Source: an uncultured Thioclava sp. (GTDB taxonomy: Bacteria > Pseudomonadota > Alphaproteobacteria > Rhodobacterales > Rhodobacteraceae). From it: a stretch of DNA of 64,000 nt. Location of the stretch: contig NZ_CAJYBT010000013.1 in NCBI RefSeq assembly GCF_913064665.1, forward strand, positions 1-64,000. Reading direction: 5' to 3'. The position numbers and the translations under genes were made by a program. A model generated the notes under the pieces. It did not search any database. It had not been told where the DNA came from and was given only the letters and a program-made list of their open reading frames with translations. This document shows positions 49,102 through 57,581 of the stretch, piece after piece. How positions within the stretch are numbered: the first letter of the stretch is position 1; the number at the start of each line of letters is the position of its first letter.

Positions 49102-49305
49102 ATGCGAAACGACCCTTTGTTTTATTTGGTAGCTGCGGCCAGTCTGTCGGTCTTGGTAATTTTGATGATCGGGATTGCGGGGTTCGGGCGTGGGGGTGAT
49201 TTCAACCGCAAGCACGCCAACAAGCTGATGCGCTTGCGCATTGCGGCGCAGGCCGTGGCGATCGCGCTGATCCTGCTCTTTGTCTATCTTCGGAAAGGTG
49301 GCTGA
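49102..49305 (+). CDS. HIG1-like twin-transmembrane protein
   Basis: A 67-residue membrane protein with two helices (about 7-28 and 47-63) joined by a polar loop containing RKHANKLMRLRIAAQAVAIA, which matches the HIG_1_N domain as I recall it. Mitochondrial HIG1 proteins assist respiratory supercomplexes. In alphaproteobacteria the gene is often beside cobalamin adenosyltransferase; the functional link is unknown. The stop is immediately before the next ATG (TGAATGG), so the two genes are coupled. Confidence 0.78.
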   Translation: MRNDPLFYLVAAASLSVLVILMIGIAGFGRGGDFNRKHANKLMRLRIAAQAVAIALILLFVYLRKGG

Positions 49306-49878
49306 ATGGTCGTTCTCAATCGCATCTATACCCGCACCGGCGATGCCGGGGAAACCGCGCTGTCCAATGGCGCGCGGGTGGCGAAACATTCCCCCCGCGT
49401 CGCCGCCTATGGCAATGTCGATGAACTCAACGCCACTGTCGGGCTGGCGCGGTTGCATGCCAACGCCGAGGTGCAGGCCGCGCTGTCACTGATCCAGAAC
49501 GACCTGTTCGATCTGGGCGCCGATCTCGCGCGCCCTGAAATGGAGCGCGACGGTGAGGCGGGCTATCCGGTCTTGCGGATGATCGAAACGCAGGTGACCA
49601 GGCTCGAGACCGAGATCGACGCGATGAACGTGAAACTCGAACCGCTGCGCAGCTTTATCCTGCCCGGCGGCACCGCGCTGGCGGCCCATCTTCACCTGTG
49701 CCGCACCGTCGCGCGCCGGGCCGAGCGCGGCGCGGTCGAGCTTGCCACCACCGAGGGCGTGAACGAATGGGCGGTGAAATATCTCAACCGCCTGTCAGAC
49801 TGGTTCTTTGTCGCAGCCCGCATCGCCAATAATGACGGCCAGGATGACGTGCTGTGGGTTCCCGGCGCGAACCGGTGA
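49306..49878 (+). CDS. Cob(I)alamin adenosyltransferase, PduO type
   Basis: A 190-residue enzyme that moves the adenosyl group of ATP onto cob(I)alamin to make coenzyme B12. It shows the ATP-binding N-terminus (NRIYTRTGDAGETALSNGAR), VAAYGNVDELNATVG, and the C-terminal RTVARRAERGAVEL and NEWAVKYLNRLSDWFFVAAR signatures of the trimeric PduO/MMAB family. It is coupled to the HIG1-like gene and ends converging on the second sugar operon. Confidence 0.93.
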   Translation: MVVLNRIYTRTGDAGETALSNGARVAKHSPRVAAYGNVDELNATVGLARLHANAEVQAALSLIQNDLFDLGADLARPEMERDGEAGYPVLRMIETQVTRLETEIDAMNVKLEPLRSFILPGGTALAAHLHLCRTVARRAERGAVELATTEGVNEWAVKYLNRLSDWFFVAARIANNDGQDDVLWVPGANR

Positions 49879-49895
49879 TGATTGGTTAGCCGTCT

Positions 49896-49918
49896 GCGCC
49901 CGTCTCACCCGCGGGCGC
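49896..49918. terminator. Hairpin between convergent genes
   Basis: GCGCCCG (49896-49902) and CGGGCGC (49912-49918) form a perfect 7-bp stem with a 9-nt loop in the 46-bp gap between the adenosyltransferase and ATPase stops. No U run follows on either strand, so it is only a possible bidirectional terminator. Confidence 0.4.
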
Positions 49919-49924
49919 AAGCGG

Positions 49925-50974
49925 CTAGACTGCAAGACCGTCCTTGTCGAAAAACACCAGCTTTTCAGGCTCGAATGACAAGCCAACACTGTCGCCGGGC
50001 ACCAGATCGGTATCACCCGCGACGCGCACATTGATCGCGCCCAGCGCGCCGCAATCAAACAGAATGAACGTATCCGCGCCAAGGAATTCCACCACATCGA
50101 CGCGGCCATCGCATTGCCCGTCCCCCGGTGCGACCAGCGTGATATGTTCGGGCCGGATACCCAGTTGCGTGGCGCTTGGTGGTGCGCTGTCGCCCCCGCG
50201 CCCGCCTTCCAAACTATAGCCCCCGCCCGAGGCCGAGGCCGAACAGGGCATCACGTTCATTTTCGGACTGCCGATGAACTGCGCCACGAACAGGTTGGCG
50301 GGGCGTTCATACAGCTCGCGCGGGCTGCCCACCTGTGCGATTTTCCCATATTCCAGCACCACGATCCGGTCGGCCAGCGTCATCGCTTCGACCTGATCAT
50401 GGGTGACGTAGATCATCGTGCGATGCAGCTTGCGATGCAGCCGCGCGATCTCGAGGCGCATCTCGACGCGCAAGGCGGCATCAAGGTTAGACAGCGGCTC
50501 GTCAAACAAAAAAGCGGTCGGATCGCGCACAATCGAGCGCCCGATTGCCACGCGCTGACGCTGCCCGCCCGACAGATCCTTGGGGCGACGATCCAGATAG
50601 GGGTCGAGCTTGAGAATTTCTGACGCCGCACTGACCTTGGCGCGCCACTCCGCTTCGGGCGCCCCCGCCATTTTCAGCGAGAAGCCCATATTTTCGGCCA
50701 CCGACATATGCGGATACAGCGCGTAGGATTGAAACACCATCGCCAGCCCGCGTTTGCTGGGGGGCTGATCGGTCACGTCGCGCCCATCAATCGAGATCGC
50801 CCCGCGCGAAGTATCTTCCAGCCCGCCGATCATGCGCAGCAACGTGGATTTCCCGCAGCCCGAAGGGCCGACAAACACAACGAATTCGCCATCGGAAATC
50901 TCAAGGTCGATGCCCTTGATAACCTGCGCCTCGCCGAACCATTTCTCGACCCCTTTGAGAGTGATCGCCCCCAT
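49925..50974 (-). CDS. Sugar ABC transporter ATPase, second operon
   Basis: A 349-residue MalK/UgpC-type ATPase. The start is [20 protein letters not shown] at 50974, 2 nt after the glycosidase stop. Walker A is GPSGCGKST, the signature [14 protein letters not shown], Walker [14 protein letters not shown] and the H-loop [15 protein letters not shown]-type C-terminal domain follows. It is a paralogue of the ATPase at 27560-28630. Last gene of the second sugar operon. Confidence 0.93.
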   Translation of the reverse strand: MGAITLKGVEKWFGEAQVIKGIDLEISDGEFVVFVGPSGCGKSTLLRMIGGLEDTSRGAISIDGRDVTDQPPSKRGLAMVFQSYALYPHMSVAENMGFSLKMAGAPEAEWRAKVSAASEILKLDPYLDRRPKDLSGGQRQRVAIGRSIVRDPTAFLFDEPLSNLDAALRVEMRLEIARLHRKLHRTMIYVTHDQVEAMTLADRIVVLEYGKIAQVGSPRELYERPANLFVAQFIGSPKMNVMPCSASASGGGYSLEGGRGGDSAPPSATQLGIRPEHITLVAPGDGQCDGRVDVVEFLGADTFILFDCGALGAINVRVAGDTDLVPGDSVGLSFEPEKLVFFDKDGLAV

Positions 50975-50976
50975 GT

Positions 50977-52251
50977 TCAGCCCTCCTGCCCGGCCCAGGC
51001 CAGCCACACGGCCGCCGTCCATGTAAACGCCTTGCCGCCCGCCGCTGCGCCGGTCATCGGGTCGAAATATTCAACAAACCCGTATTTCCCGATCACCTCG
51101 CGCGTGCGCGCACGCACCTCCTCGCCCAGCGCCACGCCCTGCTCGCTCGCGCCCTCGCCGATCATCATGTTCATCATCGCCCAAGTCGGGCCGCGCCAGT
51201 ATCGCTTGGCGTCAAAACGCGGATCGAACGGCGCAAGCGAGGGCACGCCATAAGGCGCTGCATCCAGAACGCGCGCCAGATGCGCCTCCATCTGCGGCGC
51301 TTTGAGCCCACCGAACCAGCACAGGAACGAGGCATTGCTTAGCGCATTCGACCAAATGCCATTGGCGCAATTATAGCTATCGTAATACCCCATGCCGGGG
51401 TTGAACAAAGCCTCGGCGCCGGATTCCAGCGCGGCCAGTTGATCGGCCAGACCATCAACGTCCAAGCCCTGCGCAGCACCTGCCGCCAGCAAATCGCGCA
51501 CGCCGCGCATCAAGGTGAAATGCATCGTCGGATCGGCCACCCGGAACGGGTTGTCTTGCGCCATCAAAGCGTCGTCCCACCCCAAGGCCTTGGCGCGCTT
51601 CACCAGCCAGATATAGCGGTCGTAATCGTATTTCGTAGGCCGCATCGAGGCATCGACATGCTGGGTATCACGGCGCTCGTAATGGCCCACGCCCTGCGGG
51701 TCGATCGCATCCATCGCATTGTCCCAATCAGGCGCATTATCGCGACCCGATTCCCACGGGTGGATCACGAAAATCGCGCCTTTCTCATCGCGCCGCCAGC
51801 GCAAAAACCAATCGGCCCATTTGCGCATCTTCGGGTAAAGGGCGGCAAATTTCGCAGCCCCCAGCGCCGGATCGGCAGCCAGCAACCTAGTCGCGAAACT
51901 CAGCGCCACGGGCGGCTGCGTGATACCCGACGATGCAATCGGCCCGCTGCATCCCCAGACATCGGGCCCCGGAAAATAGCCCGGATCGGGTTTGTGGAAC
52001 AGGATATGGGGCACCATCCCGCTATCCCATTGACCCGAAAACAGCGTCTCGATTTCCGCCCAGGCGCGGGTCATATCGAACTGCGCAAATCCCAGCGCGG
52101 CAAAGGCGCTGTCCCAGTTCCACTGGTAAGGATACAGCCCCGCCGTAGGCACCGTGTAGCCACCGCGATCATTGGCGGTCAGGATCGCGCGCGCCTCGGC
52201 GTTACGTTCAGAGACCGCAGCTTCAGCGGCCAGAGTTTCGGTATTCATCAT
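50977..52251 (-). CDS. GH63/MGH1-like glycoside hydrolase
   Basis: A 424-residue cytoplasmic (alpha/alpha)6-barrel hydrolase resembling GH63 mannosylglycerate/glucosylglycerate hydrolases. [17 protein letters not shown] near residue 40 carries a likely substrate or catalytic Asp. [17 protein letters not shown] and the C-terminal [13 protein letters not shown] and [11 protein letters not shown] stretches are typical of the group. No signal peptide. If the assignment is right, the operon may import compatible-solute glycosides (inferred). Trehalase-like or other GH63 activities are alternatives. Confidence 0.75.
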   Translation of the reverse strand: MMNTETLAAEAAVSERNAEARAILTANDRGGYTVPTAGLYPYQWNWDSAFAALGFAQFDMTRAWAEIETLFSGQWDSGMVPHILFHKPDPGYFPGPDVWGCSGPIASSGITQPPVALSFATRLLAADPALGAAKFAALYPKMRKWADWFLRWRRDEKGAIFVIHPWESGRDNAPDWDNAMDAIDPQGVGHYERRDTQHVDASMRPTKYDYDRYIWLVKRAKALGWDDALMAQDNPFRVADPTMHFTLMRGVRDLLAAGAAQGLDVDGLADQLAALESGAEALFNPGMGYYDSYNCANGIWSNALSNASFLCWFGGLKAPQMEAHLARVLDAAPYGVPSLAPFDPRFDAKRYWRGPTWAMMNMMIGEGASEQGVALGEEVRARTREVIGKYGFVEYFDPMTGAAAGGKAFTWTAAVWLAWAGQEG

Positions 52252-52252
52252 C

Positions 52253-53467
52253 TTATCCTTTCACCGCGCCAGCCGTCAGGCCGCGGGTCATGAAACGCTC
52301 CAACCCAAGGAACAGCGCCATGATCGGCACCGTCGCAATCACTGCGCCCGCCATCAAATGCTGACGCGGGATCTCGGAGGAATTGAGCGAGGCAATGCCC
52401 CGCGTGAGGGTGAATTTGCTGGGATCGTCCAGCAGCATGAAGGCCAGCAGGAACTCGTTCCACGCAATCATAAACACATACAAACCGACCGAGGCCAGCG
52501 CGGGCAGCGCCAGCGGTAGCGTAATTTTCCAGATCACCTTGAGGCGGCTCAGCCCATCCATCAGGCCGGCCTCTTCGACCTCGACCGGCAGGCCCCGGAA
52601 ATAGCCTTGCAGCATATAAAGCGCGACCGGAATGGTGGTGACCGGATAGATCATCACGATCCCAAAGACCGAGTTGCGCAGCCCGACCATCGAATAGGCG
52701 ATGTAGATCGGCAGCGCCAAAACGATCATCGGCACCATGTAAATCAGCAAAATCCCGCGCGAAAACACCTTGCGCCCGGAAAACCGCAACCGCGCCACCG
52801 CATAGGCTCCGGGCACCGAAAACAGCAGCGTCAGCGCCACCGTCAGCACCGAAACATAGAAGCTCGTCCACAGGTAGCGGCCAAAATGGAACTTCGTCAT
52901 CAGCTCGTAATAGCTGTCAAACAGATGCCAGCCCTTGGACAGATCCAGCGAGAAATCGAGCGGATTGAGCATCAACTGTTGCTGCGATTTCATCGAGGTC
53001 ATCACCATCACGTAAAACGGGATGATCACGATGGCGGTGAAAAACAGATAGCCGAACCCGGTGAGAAACCGGATCACCGCCGCCTCGAATTCATGTCGGT
53101 TTGTCGCGCCGAAAGGCAGGTCCTTCAGGATCGTATTAAGCGGTATGGCCACTATTCCCGCCAGCACGATGCTGAGCGCGACACGGCTGCCCGGCGCGAA
53201 GCCCGCACCAAATTGCAGCGCGCCCAGCCCAATCGCCGACACGCCCAGCGCCACGACCACCGCGACCCCAAGGCTCAACCAGCGATTGGCGCGCCACACA
53301 TGCACCAACCCCGTCACCACGCCAAGGATCAACGCGCCCCATAGCGCAGGCCGCGCTGCCTCGCCCGTGGCAAAAGAAATCGCGACGCCCAAAGTCACCG
53401 CCATCACAACCGCCCAAAGCGCCCCGATGATCGGCCCGGTCAGATAGCCTTTGTAGAGAAATTTCAT
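52253..53467 (-). CDS. Sugar ABC permease (MalG type) with extra N-terminal helices
   Basis: A 404-residue permease, about 110 residues longer than usual MalG proteins. Four extra hydrophobic segments (within residues about 8-110) precede the canonical six-helix core, which begins near FGYLFFTAIVIIPFYVMVMT. The EAA loop is EVEEAGLMDGLSRLKVIWKI then TLPLALPAL. The start overlaps the previous permease by 4 nt (ATGA). The function of the extra helices is unknown. Confidence 0.9.
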   Translation of the reverse strand: MKFLYKGYLTGPIIGALWAVVMAVTLGVAISFATGEAARPALWGALILGVVTGLVHVWRANRWLSLGVAVVVALGVSAIGLGALQFGAGFAPGSRVALSIVLAGIVAIPLNTILKDLPFGATNRHEFEAAVIRFLTGFGYLFFTAIVIIPFYVMVMTSMKSQQQLMLNPLDFSLDLSKGWHLFDSYYELMTKFHFGRYLWTSFYVSVLTVALTLLFSVPGAYAVARLRFSGRKVFSRGILLIYMVPMIVLALPIYIAYSMVGLRNSVFGIVMIYPVTTIPVALYMLQGYFRGLPVEVEEAGLMDGLSRLKVIWKITLPLALPALASVGLYVFMIAWNEFLLAFMLLDDPSKFTLTRGIASLNSSEIPRQHLMAGAVIATVPIMALFLGLERFMTRGLTAGAVKG

Positions 53468-54699
53468 AGCCCTTCCTCCCGGCTCATGGTGCGGAAAAAG
53501 AGCGCCGCAAAGATCAGCAGACAGCCAAACACCACGACCGCCACCGCCGCCCCCGCGCCGATATTTGAGATCGCGAAGGCCTGCTCATACACATCGACGG
53601 TCAGCGTGCGCGTGCCCGCATTTCCACCCGTCAGCAGAAAAATGTCGTCGAATTTGTTGAAGGTCCAAATGAAGCGCAGCAGGAACAACACCGATAGAAT
53701 GCCCAGCAATTGCGGCATCGAGAGATACCAGAATTTCTGGAACGGCGAGGCCCCATCCATATCGGCCGCCTCATACATATCGCTGTCGATGCTTTGCATC
53801 CGCGCAAGGATGAACAGAAAACTCAACGGGAAATAGCGCCAGATTTCAAACACCGTCACCATGATCAGCGCCAGCGGCTTTTGCCCAAAGAAATTGATCG
53901 CGCCCTGACTGACCCCCATCTGGATCAGCAGCGCATTGGCCGAGCCCGAAAACGGATCGAACAGCGTGATCCATGTGAAGGCGACCGCGATCACCGGGGC
54001 GACATAGGGAAACAGGTAAAGCCCGCGCAAAATCCCCTGTCCGCGAAAATCCTTGTTAAGCAACAGCGCCGCAAACAGCCCGACCAGCAGCGCGCCAAGC
54101 GTGCCAAAGATGGTGTAAAACAGCGTCACGCCAAGCACGGACCAGAATTCGCTGCCATCAAACAGCTTGCGGAAATTCTCCAGCGTAAAGGTGGCGTTGG
54201 TCAGCATGTTATCGACCTGCCCGCGCGCCACCGAGACACTGTCGCGCACCGCACGATTGGCCGCTTTGGCATCGCCCGTGACCTGCGCGTCGATCCGGTA
54301 GCGCTCATTGAACGCCGGCGCCAGATCGCCAAACTCGCAGCGCAAATCCTGCCCGCTCAGCGCACATCCCTTGGGCAGATCGCCCGTCAGGGTCACGCCC
54401 TTGGGCAGCGTGTTGTCAAATCCCGCGCCGTGGATCGCATGATCGCGCGACGGGTTAATCACGCGATACTCGATCTGGGGCTGCGCTCCGGCTTCGCGCA
54501 AACTGACCCGCAGCCGCATCTCGGCGGGGCGCAGGTCACCCAGTTTCACCGGCTTAACCGAGATCCAGAATATCGCAAGCAGCGGCACGATCACCACCAG
54601 CGACACAATCGCGATGGTCGGGAACAGCAGGCCCCAAGCCAGACGCGCTTCGCGTTTCGCCAGCGCGCCGCGCCCTTTGGGCGGCGAAATATCGGTCAT
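53464..54699 (-). CDS. Sugar ABC permease (MalF type) with large periplasmic domain
   Basis: A 411-residue permease. I place the start at MTDISPPKGRGALAKREARL (54699), with AGGAG about 8 nt upstream; the frame is open to 54723. After the first helix (about 22-47) comes a periplasmic insert of about 115 residues (about 50-165) with a beta-rich look (IEYRVINPSRDHAIHGAGFD, LSGQDLRCEFGDLAP), reminiscent of DUF11-type modules. The six-helix core and EAA loop (MYEAADMDGASPFQKFWYLS) follow. Confidence 0.9.
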   Translation of the reverse strand: MTDISPPKGRGALAKREARLAWGLLFPTIAIVSLVVIVPLLAIFWISVKPVKLGDLRPAEMRLRVSLREAGAQPQIEYRVINPSRDHAIHGAGFDNTLPKGVTLTGDLPKGCALSGQDLRCEFGDLAPAFNERYRIDAQVTGDAKAANRAVRDSVSVARGQVDNMLTNATFTLENFRKLFDGSEFWSVLGVTLFYTIFGTLGALLVGLFAALLLNKDFRGQGILRGLYLFPYVAPVIAVAFTWITLFDPFSGSANALLIQMGVSQGAINFFGQKPLALIMVTVFEIWRYFPLSFLFILARMQSIDSDMYEAADMDGASPFQKFWYLSMPQLLGILSVLFLLRFIWTFNKFDDIFLLTGGNAGTRTLTVDVYEQAFAISNIGAGAAVAVVVFGCLLIFAALFFRTMSREEGL

Positions 54700-54739
54700 G
54701 ACAGTCTCCTGGCTTGCCCCCATCTTGAAGGGGCGCGCA

Positions 54740-54768
54740 AAAGGGGGCGGGCGCGAACGCCCAGCCCC
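54740..54768 (-). terminator. Attenuator-like hairpin after binding protein, second operon
   Basis: The minus-strand RNA forms GGGGC-U-GGGCG, a UUCG tetraloop, then CGCCC-GCCCC, followed by CUUUUG. It lies between the binding-protein stop (54786) and the permease start (54699). The placement matches the hairpin in the first sugar operon and probably lowers expression of the membrane genes relative to the binding protein. Confidence 0.7.
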
Positions 54769-54785
54769 GAAGGGCAGCTCTCGGA

Positions 54786-56147
54786 TCAGTTGATCTTGGA
54801 CAGCTCGTCGTTCATTTTCTTGACCGCATCTTCAGCCGAAATGCCGCCGTCGATATAATCGCGCACCACCCGGTTGATCACTTGGCTGTTGAGCATTTTC
54901 GACGCCAGTGCCAACTGCCCGTCAGTCACACCCCAACGCTGCGCGGTATCCAGACCCTTGGTGATTTCGTCGATCACGGCAGGCGCATACAGATCCTTCA
55001 GCGGTGCCTTGCGATCCACGCCGACGGGCAAGGTCGCCCAAAGCGTGGTGAACTTGGCGGGATCGGCATCGGTGCCGCGACGCACCGGGAACTTGCCTTC
55101 GGGCGCGATCGAGAGCGTCTCGCCATAGCCGTCATTCATCGAATAATCGACGAATTTCTCAGCCGCCGCCGTATCGGCGTCACTGGTGATCCCGAAATAG
55201 CGAATATCGGCCCAGCTTGCGCCCGCCGGATCGGACGGCCCCGACAGGTTGGTGACAACGCCCGTATCCTGCGCCAGCGCGGTCGAGGTCGGATTGCCGT
55301 CAATCATCGGCGGCGCGCTATCGCGCAGACCGGCGAGCTCATCAAGAATGAAGGGCGACCACATGATCATCGCCGCCTTGCCCGAGAAATACAACTCGCG
55401 CGATTGCTTCCAGTAATTGTCACCCGGCGGCGAGGCTTTGGCGAGAGCCTTGTAGAAGTTCAGCACCTCGACGGTCTTCTTTTCGTCCAGCGGTTTGAAC
55501 CCGTCCGGGCCCACCGGCGAAACGCCATTGGCGAGGAAAATCTGCTCCAGCACCTGGCTCATGTAATTGTCGTCCACCTTTGTAGCGGCAACGAAGCCAT
55601 ACATATTCGGCGGGTTATTAAGCTTTTTGAGCGCGGCTTCGATATTGGCAAAGCTGGTTGGCGGGGCCAGACCTTCTTTTTCGAAAATATCCTTGCGATA
55701 CAGGATCATCTGCGTCCAGCCATCGACCGGAACGGCGGCATAGTCGCCATCCGTTTCGACCATTTTCAGCGCGCCGGGCGCGAAGGTTTTCGGGTCCAGC
55801 ATGTCCACGACATCGCTGGACGCGGCGCTATCGAGAATGCCCGCCTCGGTCCAAGGCAGCACGTTCTGAATCGGCGTGTAGATCACATCGGGCAGATCGC
55901 CCGCGGCAAAAGCGGCCGTCGCGCGGGTGTTGAGATCGCTTTCCGTGACCGGGATCACCTCGACATCGATACCGGTTTTCGCCTTGAAATCATCGGCCAG
56001 CTTTTGCTGTTTGGCCAGACGCTCGGGCTGTTCCTCGGTCGTCCAGAATTTGATCGCTTCGGCCTTTGCCGCCACGCCGCCCAGCATCAGCGCGACTGCC
56101 GCCGTGCCCAGCAAACCGGCCACTCCCGTTCCTCGAATAAGTTTCAT
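54786..56147 (-). CDS. Sugar ABC substrate-binding protein, second operon
   Basis: A 453-residue periplasmic binding protein. The signal peptide is MKLIRGTGVAGLLGTAAVAL followed by MLGGVAAKAEA. The mature part begins IKFWTTEEQPERLAKQQKLA and has the DFKAKTGIDVEVIPV and GDLPDVIYTP features of the MalE/UgpB cluster. It lies 19 nt after the lacI stop. Confidence 0.93.
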   Translation of the reverse strand: MKLIRGTGVAGLLGTAAVALMLGGVAAKAEAIKFWTTEEQPERLAKQQKLADDFKAKTGIDVEVIPVTESDLNTRATAAFAAGDLPDVIYTPIQNVLPWTEAGILDSAASSDVVDMLDPKTFAPGALKMVETDGDYAAVPVDGWTQMILYRKDIFEKEGLAPPTSFANIEAALKKLNNPPNMYGFVAATKVDDNYMSQVLEQIFLANGVSPVGPDGFKPLDEKKTVEVLNFYKALAKASPPGDNYWKQSRELYFSGKAAMIMWSPFILDELAGLRDSAPPMIDGNPTSTALAQDTGVVTNLSGPSDPAGASWADIRYFGITSDADTAAAEKFVDYSMNDGYGETLSIAPEGKFPVRRGTDADPAKFTTLWATLPVGVDRKAPLKDLYAPAVIDEITKGLDTAQRWGVTDGQLALASKMLNSQVINRVVRDYIDGGISAEDAVKKMNDELSKIN

Positions 56148-56166
56148 TTATTTTCCTCCCGGTCGA

Positions 56167-57258
56167 TTAAGTTTCTCTTTTGGTGAAGACAGGCGGCCCA
56201 TCCGAGCCCCCCGGTTGCAATTGCGCCGAGACCAGCTCGGTCAAGTCAGCGACAGGCGCGCCGCGCAATTGCGCGATCAACAGCGCCGCAAGCCGTTCCC
56301 CGGCATGGCGACTGTCAACCGCAAAGGTCGTCAGCGGGGGCTCGATCATGCGGCCCTCGGGGATGCCGTCATAGGCGATCAGCGACAGATCACGCCCGAT
56401 CGTCAGGCCGCGTTCGCGCGCCACATCATACGCGCCCAGCGCCGTGGCATCGGTAGCATAAACGATCGCTGTGGGCGGGTCGGGCAGGTCCAGCAACGCG
56501 CGCGCAGCCGCCGCCCCTTCGGCGCGATCCGAAACCCCCATGATCTCAAGCGCGGGGTCATGCGCAATTTGCGCCAGCGCCAGCCCATCGCGATAGCCAT
56601 CGCGGCGCAGCATCGCGAAATTGTACGCCTCGCACGGACCAACAAAAGCGATCCGTTTGTGCCCCAGCGCGACCAGCCGCGCCACGCCATCGCGCATCGC
56701 GCCCCTGCCATCCACATCATACCAAGACAGCCCCGGATCGGGCTGGCCATACCCGACGCGCCCGTACAGCACGAAGGGCACCCCTTTGGCGCGCAAAAAC
56801 AGCGCGCGGGGATCGTGAATACGCGTGCGCGGCAGGATAAACCCGTCGACCTTATGTTCTTGCAACAGCCGCGCCAGCGTCGCTTCCATATCCGCGCGCG
56901 AGGTTGAGGAGGCGATGGTCAGCGTCCAGCCCTCCAGCGACGCCTCTTGCGTGATGCCGCCCAGAAAATCCGCCAAGAACGGGCCGTAGCGGTCGGGGGC
57001 ATCGAGTTCCAGCACGAGACCCAGCGCACGCACCCGCCCCGTGCGCACAGCTTGCGCATAGGGCATCGGCGCGTAGCCCATCTGCGCAGCCATTGTGCGC
57101 ACACGCTCACGCGTGTCAGGGGCGATGTCGGCATAATCGTTGAGGGCACGCGAAACGGTGCTCTTGGTTAGCCCAAGCGCCGTTGCGAGATCAGAAATGC
57201 GCACCCGGCGTGCGGGGGCCGTTTGATCTTGCGAATTGGTGTCGCGAATCTCCTCCAT
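56167..57258 (-). CDS. LacI-family regulator of the second sugar operon
   Basis: A 363-residue repressor. Before the helix-turn-helix (RISDLATALGLTKSTVSRAL) is an extra N-terminal stretch of about 18 residues. The hinge and sensor domain (ALGLVLELDAPDRYGPFLAD) are normal. It is the first gene of its operon, and two perfect 14-bp palindromes lie 19-52 bp upstream, so autoregulation is likely. The same gene order is seen in the first sugar operon. Confidence 0.93.
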   Translation of the reverse strand: MEEIRDTNSQDQTAPARRVRISDLATALGLTKSTVSRALNDYADIAPDTRERVRTMAAQMGYAPMPYAQAVRTGRVRALGLVLELDAPDRYGPFLADFLGGITQEASLEGWTLTIASSTSRADMEATLARLLQEHKVDGFILPRTRIHDPRALFLRAKGVPFVLYGRVGYGQPDPGLSWYDVDGRGAMRDGVARLVALGHKRIAFVGPCEAYNFAMLRRDGYRDGLALAQIAHDPALEIMGVSDRAEGAAAARALLDLPDPPTAIVYATDATALGAYDVARERGLTIGRDLSLIAYDGIPEGRMIEPPLTTFAVDSRHAGERLAALLIAQLRGAPVADLTELVSAQLQPGGSDGPPVFTKRET

Positions 57259-57276
57259 GACGATAGCCTAAGACAA

Positions 57277-57310
57277 CGAAACCGGTTTCGTAAAGCCGAA
57301 ACCGGTTTCG
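57277..57310. promoter_or_regulatory. Twin LacI-type operators CGAAACCGGTTTCG
   Basis: The perfect 14-bp palindrome CGAAACCGGTTTCG occurs at 57277-57290 and 57297-57310, centres exactly 20 bp apart (about two helical turns), which favours two dimers binding on one face. The central CG fits LacI-family proteins. No clear promoter boxes stand out; TTTACG-17-TTAGGC on the minus strand is a weak candidate with the inner operator in its spacer. Confidence 0.9.
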
Positions 57311-57581
57311 GACGCGATAAAGAGTCGGTGAACTCCGACCCACAATCCCTTGCGTTCAACTCGAACGGGGGGCCAAAACGGATCGAAATCACACCGGCGA
57401 AATCGCCGCGCAAAGGTACGATCACATTTTGCCGCTTCCGTGGGGTCTCGATCCCTCTATGTCGCATAGCTCTGGGGAAATTGAAAAAATCAGATAAGAG
57501 GGGATTGAGGCCCAAGGTGTTTGTATGACTATTGGTAGAAACTACATGAAGACGAAATTAACACCCGAATGAGGTCCAAGC
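57311..57581. other. Gap between second sugar operon and histidine kinase
   Basis: About 270 bp with no gene that I can support. It should contain the kinase promoter, but no clear -35/-10 pair or EcfG-type GGAAC/CGTT pair was found. Two very short ATG frames (starting 57546 and 57569) end within ten codons. Confidence 0.4.
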
